From UBA4732 sp963823075 (lineage in GTDB: Bacteria; Planctomycetota; Planctomycetia; Gemmatales; Gemmataceae): a DNA stretch of 64,000 bases. Position numbers and translations under genes: made by a program. Under the pieces are notes generated by a model. It worked only from the letters and a program-made list of their open reading frames with translations. It had not been told where the DNA came from and searched no databases. How positions within the stretch are numbered: the stretch's first letter is position 1; each line of letters opens with the position of its first letter. Location of the stretch: NCBI GenBank assembly GCA_963823075.1, contig CAWGKE010000013.1, positions 124,001 through 188,000 of the forward strand. Direction: 5' to 3'. This document shows, piece after piece, positions 43,448-53,273 of the stretch.

Positions 43448-45536
43448 TCATCGACGCCGCCAGGGCCGCGCCGCAACGGCCGCCCCGTCCGGCTGCTCCG
43501 ACCCCACGTCCGGCCGCGTTACCACCTCCGCATCCGCCGCCAGCAGCGGCATCGCGTAGTGACGGGCCAGCTCCAACGCCTCAGCCGCCGTCGCCCGCGC
43601 CGCCTCGGCGTCGCCGCACGCCAACCGCCGCCGCGTCTCGCTCAGCCGCGTCAGGCAGCGCTCGAACGGCAGCCCCGCTCGGTCATACGCCTCCATCAGG
43701 TCCCGATACTCCGTTTCCAGTTCCGCCGACGGCCCCCCCGTCACGCGCAGGTAGTCGGCCCGCATCCGCCGCCGCGCCAGCTCCGCCCAGCGCGTCTCCG
43801 CGGCGTGCGGCGGCCGGAACAGGACGCTTTTGATGTCGAGCGCCTCCAGCCGGCCGGCCCGCAGCAGGCTCTCGAAAACGTGGACCCACTCGTACACGTC
43901 CACGGGGACAAGCGACCGGGCCAGCGAAACCGCCTCGTCCACCCGGCCGGCGAGGCAGAGGGCGTGGCAGCGGTAAGCCCGCCACAAGTTCTGCCACGGG
44001 TGCGCCGCCTCGCGCCGCTCCAGCAGCGGCCCCAGCCGGCCCAGCGCGATCAGGGCGTCGCCGCGCAGGGCGGCGTCCGGCTCGCGGTAGGCGGCCAGGG
44101 CGTCGTCGAAGCGGCCCAGCATTTCCAGGCAGATCGCCAAACTCCGGTATCGTTGGAACCCCGGCCACGACGGCGGCCGCCGCCAGTCGCCTCCGGGGAA
44201 GAAGCGCAGGAGCAGGTCGCGCTCCAGGGCGGGGGCGAGGAAGCGGTGTTTCGGGTTGTCCAGGGCCGCGAAGGCGGCGTCGGCCTCGTCCCAGAGACCC
44301 GCGTCGCAGTAGGCGTGGAACATCTCCACGTCCTCGCGGGCCTCCTCCAGCGTCGCCGGCTTCCGCCGGTCGGGCCGGCCGCGCAGGAAACCCGCCCGCG
44401 CCCGCGCCCCCTGACGCCGCCCAGCCGGACCCAGCACGTGCTCGAACGCACGGCGCACCAGTGGATGGGCGTCGATCACAGGGGCTTCGCCCGCCGACGC
44501 CGGGCCGTACCGCCCCACGCGCTCCAGCAAGCGAAGATGAACCAAATCGTCGATCTGTTTTGCCGTCCATTCGATCGGCCGGACTGCGAACGGCTCATAG
44601 GTCCGGCCCCACGTGTCATGCAGCAGCGTCCGCACCGGCGGACTGACGAGATACTCGCGCAACCGGGCCTCGCTCGGCGGGTCGCGGAAGGCGGTTGCCA
44701 GGGCGATCACGTCCTGCGCCTCCGCCGGCAGCGCCCGCTGCCATGCCGCCAGGACGCGGGCCACGCGCTGCTCCTCGGGGCTGGCGCCCTCGGCGGCCGG
44801 CGGTTCGGGCAGCTCCCGCAGCGCCGCCGCGTCGCCGCCGTGATAGCGCGTCAGGTACGACCCCAGCAACTCGACCGCTTTCGCATGATAACCGCCGGCC
44901 GCCGCAACCGCGCTCAGCGTCTTTTCGTCGCCGTGAACCCCGAGACTGACGAGCAAGCTCGCGGGCGCTCTCCGCGTCGAGGGCGGACAGCGAGATCAGA
45001 CGGGCGTACCGCCGATGCGCCAGCGTCGGCAGGTCGAAGCGCGTCGTCAGCACGACGACGCCGGGCAGCGGTTCCGACGCCAGCTCCTCCAGCAGTCGGC
45101 CGAACTCGGGGTGGACGAACCGCCCCTGCCACGGGCCGTCCTCGTACTGCGCCACCTCGGCGCCGTCGAAGACCAGCGCCCACCGTTCGCGGCCCAGGAT
45201 CGGCAGGAGATGATCGACGCAGTAACTGGCGGAAGCGTCCGAGACGTGGGCCAGCCCCGCGGCGTAGGCGTACAGCTCCCGGAGGCACAGGTCGGCGTCT
45301 TTGCCACGGTAAAAACTCCACAAAAACACGCCGTCGGGCTGCGGTTCCTGGGAAAGCAGCCGTTCCAGCCAGTGCTGGACGATGGCGGTCTTGCCCTGTC
45401 CGCCGGGGCCGACCAGGGCCGCGACGCTCGGCTCGCCGCCGGCCAGCGCGGCGTCCAGCACGGCCAACTCGACGGCGCGACCGAAGAAGCGGTACGGCTC
45501 GGAGGTGCAGTGACGGATGTGAGGGGCACGAAACAT
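43448..45536 (-). CDS. STAND-type ATPase with C-terminal helical repeats; frameshifted near 44958
   Basis: Start ATG 45536 (MFRAPHIRHC...). Residues 15-60: 'YRFFGRAVELAVLDAALAGGEPSVAALVGPGGQGKTAIVQHWLERLL' with a P-loop at about 43-50, then 'FLWSFYRGKDADLCLRELYAYAAG', Walker B 'WALVFDGAE' and 'GVVVLTTRFDL'. The frame is lost after 'DAESAREL'; removing one T at about 44958 joins it to 'LVSLGVHGDEKTLSAVAAAGGYHAKAVELLGSYL' and a TPR-like region up to about residue 695. Such NTPases are sensors or scaffolds, often in defence or signalling, but no effector domain is present here. Confidence 0.8.
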
Positions 45537-45552
45537 GGCCGGACCCGGCAAG

Positions 45553-45625
45553 CGGGGGGCGTAAGCCCCCTGATGACAGAAAGTTGTCACTGACGGCAAG
45601 CAGCCATCGGGGGGCTTACGCCCCC
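45553..45625. repeat. intergenic inverted repeat, GCGTAAGCCCCC type
   Basis: Arms GGGGGCGTAAGCCCCCTGATG and CATCGGGGGGCTTACGCCCCC with about 30 bases between. Related in its GCGTAAGCC core to the 16836 and 61476 repeats. Confidence 0.75.
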
Positions 45626-45631
45626 ACTCGC

Positions 45632-46695
45632 CTACCCCTGCGATTTCGCCGCTCTTTCGGGACGCAGCGACCGCACGACGGTCCCCGCCTGCCACAGCTC
45701 GCTGTCGGCCACCGCCTTCAGCTCCTTCTCCAGCTGCCGCCGATAGTCCGGCTTGCTGTTGGACTCCAGCACGCGCCGCGTCTCGTCGCCCTCCGCCACG
45801 CGCTTGTACAGCTCCTCGAACACCGGCTTGGAGGCGTCGCGGAAGCGCATAAACCAGTCCAGGGCGCCGCGCTGCGCCGTCGTCGAGCAGTTGGCGTACA
45901 TCCAGTCCATGCCGTTCTCGGCGATCAGCGGGTAGAGGCTCTGCGTCGCCTCCTCCACCGTCTCGTTGAACGCCTCCGACGGCGAATGGCCGTGCTCGCG
46001 CAAGACCTCGTATTGCGCCAGCCACAGACCGTAAATGGCACCCATCAGCACGCCGCGCTCGCCGGTCAGGTCGCTGAACACTTCCTTCTGAAACGTCGTC
46101 TCGAACAGGTAGCCCGAGCCGATCGCCATGCCCAGCGCCTGCGCTCGCTCCGCCGCCCGGCCGGTCGCGTTCTGGTGGACGGCGAAGCTGGCGTTGATGC
46201 CCTTGCCTTCGAGGAACAGCCGGCGCACCGTCGTGCCCGAGCCTTTCGGCGCCACCAGGATCACGTCGATGTCCTTGGGCGGCACGACGCCGGTCTGGTC
46301 GCTGTAGACGATGCTGAAACCGTGCGAGAAGTAGAGCGCCTTGCCAGCTGTCAGAAGGGGCTTGATGCGCGGCCACAGCTCCTTCTGGCCGGCGTCGGAC
46401 AGCAGGTATTGCACGATCGTCCCGCGCTTCGCCGCTTCTTCAATGGGGAACAGCGTTTGACCGGGAACCCAGCCGTCCTGCGGCGGCGAGGTCCCAGCTA
46501 GCGCGTCTTCTCGCGCTGGCCGACGATGACCTTGACGCCGTTGTCCTTCATGTTGAGCGACTGGCCGCGGCCCTGCACGCCGTAGCCGAGGACGGCCACT
46601 GTCTCCTTTCCCAGCACCTGCCGCAACCGCTCCGGCGGATAGTCCGCGCGCTCCACCACGGTTTCCTTGACGCCGCCGATCTCAATTTGTCGCAT
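45632..46695 (-). CDS. ilvC: ketol-acid reductoisomerase, two single-base insertions near 46478 and 46500
   Basis: Start ATG 46695 ('ETVVERADYPPERLRQVLGKETVAVLGYGVQGRGQSLNMKDNGVKVIVGQREKTR'), NAD(P)-binding GxGxxG in 'GYGVQGRGQ'. The frame reaches TAG at 46498-46500. Deleting the T at 46500 and a G at 46478 gives 'TRSWDLAAADGWVPGQTLFPIEEAAKRGTIVQYLLSD', the expected continuation, which then runs intact to 45632 (353 residues) with 'KGSGTTVRRLFLEG', 'ETTFQKEVFSDLTGERGVLMGAIYG' and 'NCSTTAQRGALDWF'. The second enzyme-specific step of valine, leucine and isoleucine synthesis. Confidence 0.85.
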
Positions 46696-46828
46696 GATCG
46701 TCCTTTATTTGTTATCCTTGCGCCGCCGATTTCGGCGAGCGGCCGGCCCTCGTGTCTTTCTTTCTATCCTTCGTCGTTCCTCAGAAGTACAGTACGGATT
46801 CGCCCCCAACGGACAACGGACCCCGGAC

Positions 46829-47947
46829 ATGCTCATCATCGACGCGCATCTCGACCTCGCCTGGAACGCCCTGGACTGGAACCGCGATCTGCGGCTGCCG
46901 GCCGCCGACGTCCGCCGCCGCGAGCGCGAGCTCGGCATGACCGACAAGGGCCGCGGCGAAGGCACGGTGTCGTTCCCTGAGCTGCGCCGCGGCCGGGTCG
47001 GCGTCTTCATCGCCACGCTGCTGGCCCGGCTGATCCGGCCGAACCTTGTGCCCGCCATCCAGCGCTACGAGTCGATGGAAGCGGCCTATGCCGCCGCCCA
47101 CGGCCAGATGGCCTACTATCGCGCTCTGGAACAAGAGGGACATCTCCACTGGATCAAGGACGCGCCGGCCCTGGAGGCGCACGTCCGGGCCTGGCAGGCG
47201 CCGGACGCCCCCCCACCCCAACCCTCCCCCGCCGCGGGGGGAGGGCAGGGTGGGGGGCCGCTGGGATTCATCCTGAGCATGGAAGGCGCCGACCCGGTAC
47301 TGGCGCCGGAACAGGTGCAGGAGTGGTGGGACGCCGGCCTGCGCATCATCGGCCCGGCCCACTACGGCGTCAGCCCCTACGCCCACGGCACCGGCACGGT
47401 CGGCGGTCTCTTCCCGCCGGGCCGGCCGCTCCTGAAGGAGATGGAGCGCGTCGGCATGATCCTCGACGTGACCCATCTCTCCGACCAGTGCTTCGACGAG
47501 GCGCTGGACGTGTACGGCGGCCCGGTCCTCGCCAGCCATCACAACTGCCGGGCGCTTGTCCCCGACCAGCGCCAGCTCACCGACGATCAGATCAAGCGGC
47601 TCATTGCGCGGGGGGCTGTCATTGGAGCGGCGATGGACGACTGGATGCTCGTCCCCGGCTGGGTCCGCGGCCAGACGACGCCGCAGGAAACCGGCGTGTC
47701 GCTGGCCACGGTCGTGGACCACATCGACCACGTCTGTCAGTTGGCCGGCAATGCTCGCCATGCCGCGATCGGCAGCGACCTCGACGGCGGCTTCGGCCGC
47801 GAACAGTCGCCGAACGACCTCGACACCATCGCCGATCTGCAAAAGCTGCCAAACCTGCTGCGCCGCCGCGGCTACGATGAAACCGCCGTCGCCGGCGTCC
47901 TGCACGGCAACTGGCTGCGCTTCTTCCGCGAGGCGTGGCGCCGATAA
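46829..47947 (+). CDS. peptidase M19 (membrane-dipeptidase-like)
   Basis: 372 residues from ATG 46829. Metal ligands: 'IDAHLDLAWNALDW' (His and Asp), 'LSMEGADPV' (Glu), 'DVTHLSD' and 'ASHHNCRAL' (His), and 'GSDLDGGFG' (Asp). An extra 17-residue stretch 'PPPQPSPAAGGGQGGGP' near residue 130 is encoded by a palindrome and interrupts an otherwise normal M19 sequence in frame. Probably a zinc dipeptidase for dipeptides or D-amino-acid peptides. Confidence 0.88.
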   Translation: MLIIDAHLDLAWNALDWNRDLRLPAADVRRRERELGMTDKGRGEGTVSFPELRRGRVGVFIATLLARLIRPNLVPAIQRYESMEAAYAAAHGQMAYYRALEQEGHLHWIKDAPALEAHVRAWQAPDAPPPQPSPAAGGGQGGGPLGFILSMEGADPVLAPEQVQEWWDAGLRIIGPAHYGVSPYAHGTGTVGGLFPPGRPLLKEMERVGMILDVTHLSDQCFDEALDVYGGPVLASHHNCRALVPDQRQLTDDQIKRLIARGAVIGAAMDDWMLVPGWVRGQTTPQETGVSLATVVDHIDHVCQLAGNARHAAIGSDLDGGFGREQSPNDLDTIADLQKLPNLLRRRGYDETAVAGVLHGNWLRFFREAWRR

Positions 47948-48392
47948 GGGGATTTTTTCTAGGACGGCAAACTCAACTTGAGGCCCTCGGCGGACAAGCG
48001 ATTTCTGGCGTTTTCCTGGGCCGCCCAGTTCAAGAACAGGCCGTTTTCGGGGCCTCTCAAGTTAAGTTTGCCATCCTAGATTTTTTACGCCTTTGCGCCC
48101 CCATGAAACTTCCGCCGCCGCCGCAAACGAAAACGCTCCGTCGCGGCAGAAATGGCCGCGCGGCGCTGGACTAGGCCGGGACGCTGGGTAGAATTACCTG
48201 CACCATGAGCCAGGGTAGGCTCCGCCGCGCAATGGGGCGCGACCCCTTCATCCGATGAGAACGGATGCTTCGCATCCTCCGCAACGTGCCCAGTGAGCGG
48301 CGCCCGAGCGGGCCGGTCGGCCCCTCCTCTGACGTTCCGTTATCCCTGGCGTGCGCGGCCTGGCGCCGCGCGCGGTCTGTGACAGGCGGACC
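47948..48392. other. 445-base gap containing a MITE-like inverted repeat
   Basis: The left half is the 47958-48080 element. The right half (48081-48392) carries the leader of the histidine kinase gene. I see no gene and no confident promoter in it. Confidence 0.5.
47958..48080. mobile_element. MITE-like inverted repeat, about 122 bases
   Basis: Left arm TCTAGGACGGCAAACTCAAC and right arm, complement, GGGCCTCTCAAGTTAAGTTTGCCATCCTAGA, roughly 29 bases with a few mismatches, flanked on both sides by runs of T (GATTTTTT and TTTTTTA), a possible target duplication. Noncoding. Confidence 0.65.
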
Positions 48393-50554
48393 ATGCCCCC
48401 TCCCGGCGACTTGACCCCGTTCATCGTCTCCCTGCTGATCGCGGGCGGCCTCGGCCTTTTCCTCGTGCTGTTCTGTTTCGTCCTGTACTTCCGCCGCCAG
48501 GCGCTGCGGAGGCTGGCGGAATCGGAGGACCGCTTCCGCATCCTGTTCGAGCATGGCGGCGTCGGCCTGGCCCTGCTGTCGGCCGAGGGCGCCATCGTCC
48601 AGGCCAACCCCGCCCTGGAACAGATGCTCGGCTACGAACCCGGCCAGCTATGCGGCCTGCGGCTGTCCGACCTGTCCCACCCGGACGATCGCAGCGACGA
48701 AACCCGCCGCATGCGCCAGCAGGCCCCCAACGCCGGCGCCGACCAGTCCGAACGCGAGAAACGCTACCTCCGCAACGACGGCGGCGTCGTCTGGGCGCGG
48801 GTGGTGCGGGCGGTGGTGCGCGACAGCGCGGGGAACGTGCGCTACCACGCCAGCGTCCTGATCGACGTCACCGAGCGGCGGCGGGCCGAAAACGCGCTGC
48901 GACAGACCGAGGAAGTCCTCCGCCAGGAGCGCGACTTCATTTCGCTGGTGCTGCACACGGCCGACGCCCTGGTGCTGGTGCTGGACCGCGAGGGCCGGAT
49001 CGTCCGCTTCAACGCCAAATGCGCCGCGGTTTCCGGCCGCACCGAGGAGGAGGCGCGCGGCCGGCCGATCTGGGAGTTTCTCCCGGAGCGCGTCGGGGAC
49101 TCCGTCCGAGCGGGTTTCGTTCAGCTGGCCGGAGTGACCGCCGCAACCACCTCCTCGACGCCGGCGCTGATGGAAATCCCCTGGGCGGCGGCCGCCGGCG
49201 CGGAACGGCTCATCGTCTGGCGGCCGTCGCTGGTCTTCGAGCCGGACGGCCGGGTGCATTACGTCATCGGCGTCGGCCTCGACGTCACCGACCAGCGGCG
49301 GCTGGAGGAGCAAGTGCGCCAGTCCCAGAAACTGGAGACGTTGGCGACCCTTGTGGGGGGAATATCGCACGACTTCAACAACCAGCTTACCGCGGTGATC
49401 GGCAACCTGGACCTCGTTCTGGAAGACCTCCGCCCGGCCGGGGAGGGGGCGCCGCCGGACGACGACGTGCGGCGGAGCCTGCGGGAGTGGGTGGAATCGG
49501 CCGAGCAGGCGGCCCAACGGTGCGCGGCCATGACGGCCCGGCTGCTGACGTTCAGCAGCGGCCGCATCGGCTCGCGCCAGCCGCTGCGGCTGAACCAGCT
49601 CTTGCCGGAGGTGGTGCGGCTGCTGCGGCCGGAGCTGCCCGCCTCCGTCCGGCTGGAGGTCCGGGCGCCGGACGACGCCTGGCCGATCGAAGGCGACTGG
49701 CGCAGCTGCATCAGGTCCTCCACGCGCTGGCCGTCAACGCTGGCGAGGCCATGCCCGACGGCGGCGTGTTGGAGATGGCCCTGTCCAACCACGTCGTCGG
49801 GCCGGAGGAGGCGGCCGCCGACCTGGAGGCGCGGCCGGGCCGGTTCCTCGAATTGCTGGTGCGGGACGAGGGCCGCGGCATGACGCCGGAGGTGCGCGCC
49901 CGCCTGTTCGAGCCGTTCTTCACGACCAAGCCGTCAGGCCACGGCGTCGGCCTGGGGCTGTCCGAGGTGTATGGGATCATCAAGGGACATCAGGGATGGA
50001 TAAAAGTGGAAAGCGAACCCGACCGCGGCTCGGCGTTTCGGATTTACCTCCCGACGGCGGGGCAGCCAAGCCCTGCCGCGCCGACGGCCCCGCCGGCGGG
50101 GGGCGAGGGCGGCGAGTGCGTGCTGGTGGTGGACGACGAAGACATGGTGCGCGACCTGGCCCGGCTGGTGCTGGAACGGCGCGGCTACCGCGTGCTGACG
50201 GCCTGCGACGGGGAGGAAGCGCTGACGCAGTACGGCGCCCACCCGGGTCAGATCGACGTCGTGCTGCTGGATTACACCATGCCGGGGCTGACCGGCTTGC
50301 AGGTGTTCGAGGCGCTGCGGAAGATGGATCCGCGGGTGTGCGTGGTGTTCTCCAGCGGCTACGGCCTGCAAGGCGACGCCACGCCGCTGCTGACCGCCGG
50401 CGCCCGGGCGTTCGTGCCCAAGCCGTACCGGCCCGACGAGCTGGTGCAGGCCGTCCGCGGAGTGCTGGCCGAGAAGGCGGACAAAAACGAGCCGGTCGGC
50501 CGCGACCCCGAGGGGAGCGCTCCGTCCCAGCGCTCCCCTCCCGGCCGCGGCTGA
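48393..50554 (+). CDS. hybrid sensor histidine kinase (PAS-PAS-HK-REC); frameshifted near 49698
   Basis: Start ATG 48393. A membrane helix at about 10-32 (FIVSLLIAGGLGLFLVLFCFVLYF), PAS domains at about 45-160 and 185-310, HisKA with the phospho-His in 'VGGISHDFNNQLTAVIGNLDL', then ATPase domain 'HALAVNAGEAMPDGG' (N box), 'DEGRGM', 'GHGVGLGLSEV', and a C-terminal receiver 'VVDDEDMVRD', 'LLDYTMPGLTG' and Lys in 'PKPYRP'. The frame breaks after 'IEGDW'; one missing G at about 49698 (TGGCGCAG for TGGGCGCAG) restores 'DWAQLHQVLHALAVN'. The signal it senses is unknown. The last 18 residues are encoded by a palindrome. Confidence 0.85.
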
Positions 50555-50555
50555 A
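50498..50555. repeat. palindrome at the 3' end of the histidine kinase gene
   Basis: Ends CGGCCGCGACCCC... and GGCCGCGGCTGA..., core GAGGGGAGCGCTCC and its complement. It contains the stop codon. A shorter relative is at 51880-51915. Confidence 0.75.
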
Positions 50556-50616
50556 CGACGATTACTTCGACGTTTTAGCATCTTTGATAGCGTAGCGCCA
50601 CAGCATCCCAAGATGG

Positions 50617-51246
50617 TCAAGGCTTGAACAGAACGAGTTCCAACCGATACAGGAGATAAAGGATCAAGAGAAACCATCCCGCCCACCGGACCACGACGCC
50701 GGAAGGCGGCCGGGTCCGAGAAAACCGCTGCGCGAAGAAAGGTGCATCGGCGAACCAAATAAGGCCGTAGGCGTGAGTATCCAGACGAAGACGATCCCCG
50801 CCGAATAACCGCCGCCGAACCAATACCCGAGGACGATGCACGCACACCCTGCGACCCCGGATGCAATCCAGTGCAGGGTACGGCGGCGCTGTTGCTCCGG
50901 CGTGTCGGGCTGTCCGGCTCGGACGCCTTCCCCGAGGACGTTGGTCACCACGGCCTCGGCGATCTCCGCGCTCAGCCCCCGGGCGACGAGCCGACGTTCA
51001 ATTTCGGGAACCTTCACGCCGGCTCGCAGGGCGGCGCGGGCGTGGCTCCATCGCCCAGTCCACCAGCGGCGGTGGGCTGGACGGCCGACTCCCCGCGCGC
51101 AGCATCACGGCCCTGACCACGTCCGGGGCAAGTCCCACGGAGACAAGTCGCCGTTCCACTTCCGGCGCGCTCATGCCGCCGCGGAGCGCGGTTTGCGCTT
51201 GCTGGACCGCCCACTCCGGCGGAGACGGGTCGGAAGGCTGGCTCAT
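50617..51246 (-). CDS. small membrane protein with a duplicated N-terminal module; two compensating indels
   Basis: Start ATG 51246 (MSQPSDPSPPEWAVQQAQTALRGGMSAPEVERRLVSVGLAPDVVRAVM). Removing one A near 51043 and adding one base near 50765 gives a 209-residue protein. Its first part repeats itself: 'EWAVQQAQTALRGGMSAPEVERRLVSVGL' aligns with 'DWAWSHARAALRAGVKVPEIERRLVARGL'. Two or three helices follow (WIASGVAGCACIVLGYWFGGGYSAGIVFVWILTP, WAGWFLLILYLLYRLELVLF). Function unknown. Its start overlaps the stop of the lipoprotein gene by four bases. Confidence 0.65.
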
Positions 51247-51839
51247 GGCGCCCCTCCATATTTCACCTCACTTCCATCCGCATACTCAATGTTGTTGGCC
51301 TCGAACTCCACCCTCACTTTGTCCGGGTGCGCCTTCATGTACGCGACGGCCGCGTCGTCGAGGTTGGGGGGCGAGTAACCGCGCTTCACGGTCTCCCCCG
51401 CCTTGACGGGGCCGTACGTGTCGCCGATGAGGTAGATGTCCTTGCCCGCCTCGTCGTAGAACCACACGCCGCCCTGGAACAGCTTCATGTCCTTACCGCT
51501 GACGTTTCTCATATCCACTTCGATGGTATAAAACGGCTTCTTGTCGATCATGGTTTCCGAGAGGCGGACGAACTTCGCCTCCAGGAGCGACCGCCGTTGC
51601 TTCGCCTTCTCGTCGGGCGACGGCCCCGGCGGCTGCGGATTCGGCGGCGGGACCGGCGGAGTCGGGGGCGGCGGCAGGGGCGTCGGGTTCATGGGCGCCG
51701 GCTGCGGGCCGGGATTCGGATTGGCCTGCGGTGCCGGATTCGGCGTCTGCGCTGGGGACGAGTTCGGAGTCGGATGCGCGGGGTTGCACCCCGTCACGAT
51801 CAGGGCCGCCGCAAGCGCGGCGGAGCAATAACGCAGCAT
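51243..51839 (-). CDS. Pro-rich lipoprotein, unknown function
   Basis: 198 residues. Lipobox VTGC at about 18; a 60-residue Pro/Asn/Ala-rich linker follows. The C-terminal domain ('KAKQRRSLLEAKFVRLSETMIDKKPFYTIEVDMRNVSGKDMKLFQGGVWFYDEAGKDIYLIGDTYG') is a beta-sandwich-like DUF that I cannot name, similar in pattern to FxLYD-type domains. Overlaps the start of the downstream membrane protein (ATGA at 51243-51246), so the two are translationally coupled. Confidence 0.75.
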   Translation of the reverse strand: MLRYCSAALAAALIVTGCNPAHPTPNSSPAQTPNPAPQANPNPGPQPAPMNPTPLPPPPTPPVPPPNPQPPGPSPDEKAKQRRSLLEAKFVRLSETMIDKKPFYTIEVDMRNVSGKDMKLFQGGVWFYDEAGKDIYLIGDTYGPVKAGETVKRGYSPPNLDDAAVAYMKAHPDKVRVEFEANNIEYADGSEVKYGGAP

Positions 51840-51879
51840 GTCGTCTCCTCAGAGCCACCTCTTTCCGGGGAATCCGGTG

Positions 51880-51915
51880 CCGGAGGGGAGCGCGCTCCCC
51901 TCCGGGTGGCGGCCA
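51880..51915. repeat. short intergenic palindrome
   Basis: GCCGGAGGGGAGCGCGCTCCCCTCCGGGTGGC, a near-perfect hairpin just after the stop of the PQQ-propeller gene, sharing GAGGGGAGCGC with the 50498 repeat. Possible terminator. Confidence 0.65.
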
Positions 51916-51923
51916 AACGACGA

Positions 51924-53192
51924 TTATTTGGAGTTCTTGGGATCCTTGATATCAAAGCACCACAGCATCCCGAGGTCGCGGACGTACAGCCGGCCGTTGG
52001 CGACCACCGGGTACGCCCACGCCTTGCTCATGCCGGAGTGCATGGGCGGGTCGGTCGGCGTGAAGCGACCCTTTTCGTGGTAGCCGTCCGGCGTCGCCTC
52101 CACCAACACCACCTGGCCGTCCTCGCCGTGGAAGTAGAGCCGGCCGTCGGCGCAGCATACCGAGCCGGCCCCCAGGCCCTTTTCCTTCCATTTCACCTTG
52201 CCGGTCGTGAACTCGACGCACTCCAGGCCGTTCCGCTGATTGGCACCGTACAGGTAGTCGCCGATCTGGACCGAGCCGCCGATCGCGTTGGGCAAGTCGG
52301 CGTCGAAGTACACGGGGTCGGCCGCCACTTCGCCCTTGTCGGTCTTCAGCTTGACGAGTCCGCCGCCGCTCATGCCCGCCGCGCTGTAGATGAAGCCGTC
52401 GTGGGCCACCGGCGTCGGGATGTTGGCCAGGCTCTTCTCGGCCGTCTTGCCGTACGTCCACAGGAGCTTGCCGGTCTTCGCCTCCACACCTACCAGATTA
52501 TTCTGGAGGAACTGGACGTACTGCTTGACGCCGCCGACCTCGACGACGATGACCGAAGCATAGGCCGCGTCGTCGCCGCCCGGCAGGGGGCACTTCCAGA
52601 CCACGTCGCCGGTTTTCTTGTTCAGCGCGACGATCGTGGCCTCCTTGCCGCCCGGCGTGCAGACCAGCACATCGCCGTCGATCAGCGGCGACTCAGCGTA
52701 GGCCCAGTAGCCGGGGTTGCCGCCGAAGTCGCCGCGGAGGTTCTTGGCCCAGCGGACCTCGCCCGCGGTGGTCAGACAGGCCAGGTCGCCGTCGGAACCG
52801 AGCGCGTACAGCATGTCGCCGTCCACGGTCGGCGTGGACCGCGCTCCGGGGTAGTTCACGCGCTGATTGGGGCCGACCTTGCCGATGTGCTTCGACCAGA
52901 CCTGGCCGCCGTCCTTGGCGTCGAGGGCCTCCACGAACTCATCGTCCATGCCCTTGTTGCCGAGCAGGTAAATGCGGTCGCCGACCACGGCCGGCGTCGA
53001 GTAGCCGTCGCCGACGTCCTTGACCTGCCAAGCCGGCTTCGGCCCCTCCTTCGGCCACTCCGGCAGCAGGCCCGTTTCCTGCGAGACGCCGTCGCGCTGC
53101 GGCCCGCGCCACTGCGGCCAGTCGGCGGCCGGGGCCGCCAGGGAAAGGGCGATGAACCCGATGAGAACGATAAAGACGATCCGCATTTTCAT
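51924..53192 (-). CDS. secreted PQQ-like beta-propeller repeat protein
   Basis: 422 residues from ATG 53192, five bases after GGAGGTGCAGG. Signal peptide MKMRIVFIVLIGFIALSLAAPA, then ADWPQWRGPQRDG as in the protein at 9385-10659, about 30-35 percent alike by eye. Repeats 'TPAVVGDRIYLLG', 'TPTVDGDMLYALG', 'SPLIDGDVLVCTPGG' and 'ADGRLYFHG' mark the blades. Periplasmic; function unknown. Confidence 0.88.
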   Translation of the reverse strand: MKMRIVFIVLIGFIALSLAAPAADWPQWRGPQRDGVSQETGLLPEWPKEGPKPAWQVKDVGDGYSTPAVVGDRIYLLGNKGMDDEFVEALDAKDGGQVWSKHIGKVGPNQRVNYPGARSTPTVDGDMLYALGSDGDLACLTTAGEVRWAKNLRGDFGGNPGYWAYAESPLIDGDVLVCTPGGKEATIVALNKKTGDVVWKCPLPGGDDAAYASVIVVEVGGVKQYVQFLQNNLVGVEAKTGKLLWTYGKTAEKSLANIPTPVAHDGFIYSAAGMSGGGLVKLKTDKGEVAADPVYFDADLPNAIGGSVQIGDYLYGANQRNGLECVEFTTGKVKWKEKGLGAGSVCCADGRLYFHGEDGQVVLVEATPDGYHEKGRFTPTDPPMHSGMSKAWAYPVVANGRLYVRDLGMLWCFDIKDPKNSK

Positions 53193-53210
53193 CCTGCACC
53201 TCCGTTTTAT

Positions 53211-53260
53211 GTTTAGCCGCGGTTCGCAGAACCGCGCGGTCCTGCGAACCGCGGCTAAAC
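53211..53260. repeat. intergenic palindrome, TTAGCCGCG family
   Basis: Ends GTTTAGCCGCGGTTCGCAG and the complement CTGCGAACCGCGGCTAAAC. The same core type as 4006-4053. Confidence 0.85.
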
Positions 53261-53273
53261 AGACGACTCCCTT

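Noticed and set aside
42806..46501. A 1231-codon plus-strand frame opposite the STAND and ilvC genes
   Set aside because: Chance GC-rich frame; the minus strand carries recognisable protein families.
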